A stretch of 64,000 nt of DNA, taken from Ochrobactrum sp. BTU1. GTDB lineage: Bacteria; Pseudomonadota; Alphaproteobacteria; Rhizobiales; Rhizobiaceae. The translations under genes were made by a program, and so were the position numbers. Of the stretch, positions 63,900-64,000 are shown in pieces. The stretch spans positions 1,736,001 to 1,800,000 of the forward strand of contig CP076354.1 of assembly GCA_018798825.1 (NCBI GenBank). The letters run 5' to 3'. Under the pieces are notes generated by a model. The model saw only the letters and a list, made by a program, of their open reading frames with translations. It made no database searches and was not told the origin of the DNA. How positions within the stretch are numbered: position 1 is the first letter of the stretch; every line of letters starts with the position of its first letter.

Positions 63900-63927
63900 G
63901 ACGAGATAGCTGCATCGGAATGTGACA
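63900..63927 (-). promoter_or_regulatory. ECF41-type promoter of the CMD-sigma operon
   Basis: On the minus strand TGTCACA (63921-63927), 17 bp, then CGTC (63900-63903). This equals the ECF41 target consensus (TGTCACA, about 16-17 bp, CGTC) as I remember it. The distance to the ATG is 46 bp, so the unit is probably autoregulated. Confidence 0.85.
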
Positions 63928-63944
63928 TGCCCCGCATAAAAAAA

Positions 63945-64000
63945 TCAGCTTTTTATTTCGAGAAGCGCGGCCGCAATTTTTTCTGCAAGCTTTTCAGCAA
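63945..64000 (-). CDS. Possible 3' end of a gene that continues beyond the window
   Basis: On the minus strand a frame open from the window edge ends at TGA (63945-63947) after AEKLAEKIAAALLEIKS, which looks like a genuine amphipathic C-terminal helix. Only 18 codons are visible, so no family can be named. Confidence 0.4.
   Translation of the reverse strand, partial: AEKLAEKIAAALLEIKS

Overview
The window looks like a core chromosomal segment of an alphaproteobacterium of the order Hyphomicrobiales, most likely the Brucella/Ochrobactrum lineage. The evidence is gene content and order: a small aa3-type cytochrome oxidase subunit IV gene upstream of a three-gene transhydrogenase operon; rpmH-rnpA-yidC-engB-argB in a row; an NDUFA9-like protein divergent from lepA. 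Two copies of an approximately 105-bp palindromic repeat resemble, from memory, the Bru-RS elements of Brucella. No prophage, insertion sequence, CRISPR array or conjugative gene is visible. Genus assignment is inference.

Layout. 1-4.5 kb: end of a SAF-domain oxidoreductase, then pntAa-pntAb-pntB behind the oxidase subunit. 4.7-9.5 kb: a FeeM-like acyltransferase, a membrane-anchored serine hydrolase and a GGDEF-EAL protein. 9.9-17.9 kb: an SDR, a class-I amidotransferase-like hydrolase, a 2-hydroxyacid dehydrogenase with a LacI regulator, a MarR regulator, a creatininase-family amidohydrolase, and a His-rich COG0523 metallochaperone plus WD40 protein behind a probable Zur box. 18-23 kb: an exported esterase, msrPQ, an Lnb-like protein, RidA and a DUF1801 protein. 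23.2-36 kb: rpmH, rnpA, yidC, engB, argB, a HAD nucleotidase, DUF817, a LOG protein, dapD, two tandem small secreted paralogs, a BTLCP peptidase and dapE. 36-46 kb: def-fmt-truA, rmuC, a SelW-like protein, lepA, an NDUFA9-like protein, uppP, a GST and queG. 46-53.4 kb: an epimerase-like protein, a MepA endopeptidase, mgsA-glk, an MsbA-like exporter, dapB and gpmA. 53.5-64 kb: tRNA-Leu(CAG), small proteins, a lysoplasmalogenase overlapping an aldehyde dehydrogenase, an EEP nuclease convergent with cardiolipin synthase, HdeD, prfC followed by an APH(3')-II-like kinase, and an ECF41 sigma factor operon.

How the genes work together. dapD, dapE and dapB are lysine/meso-DAP steps; uppP, mepA and the MsbA-like exporter serve the envelope; def, fmt, truA, queG, lepA, prfC, rpmH and rnpA serve translation and RNA processing. 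Three units have a clear internal logic. The CMD/ECF41 operon carries a near-ideal ECF41 promoter (TGTCACA-N17-CGTC). The COG0523 GTPase has a Zur-like operator. The lysoplasmalogenase gene overlaps a fatty-aldehyde-type dehydrogenase that could consume its product.

The most unusual signal is in the repeats rather than the genes. Two palindromic families sit flush against open reading frames, and in several cases the repeat edge itself supplies the stop codon: the GGDEF-EAL gene, dapD, rmuC, truA, the gene at 35361, aph, the ECF41 sigma gene, and (inside the repeat) queG.
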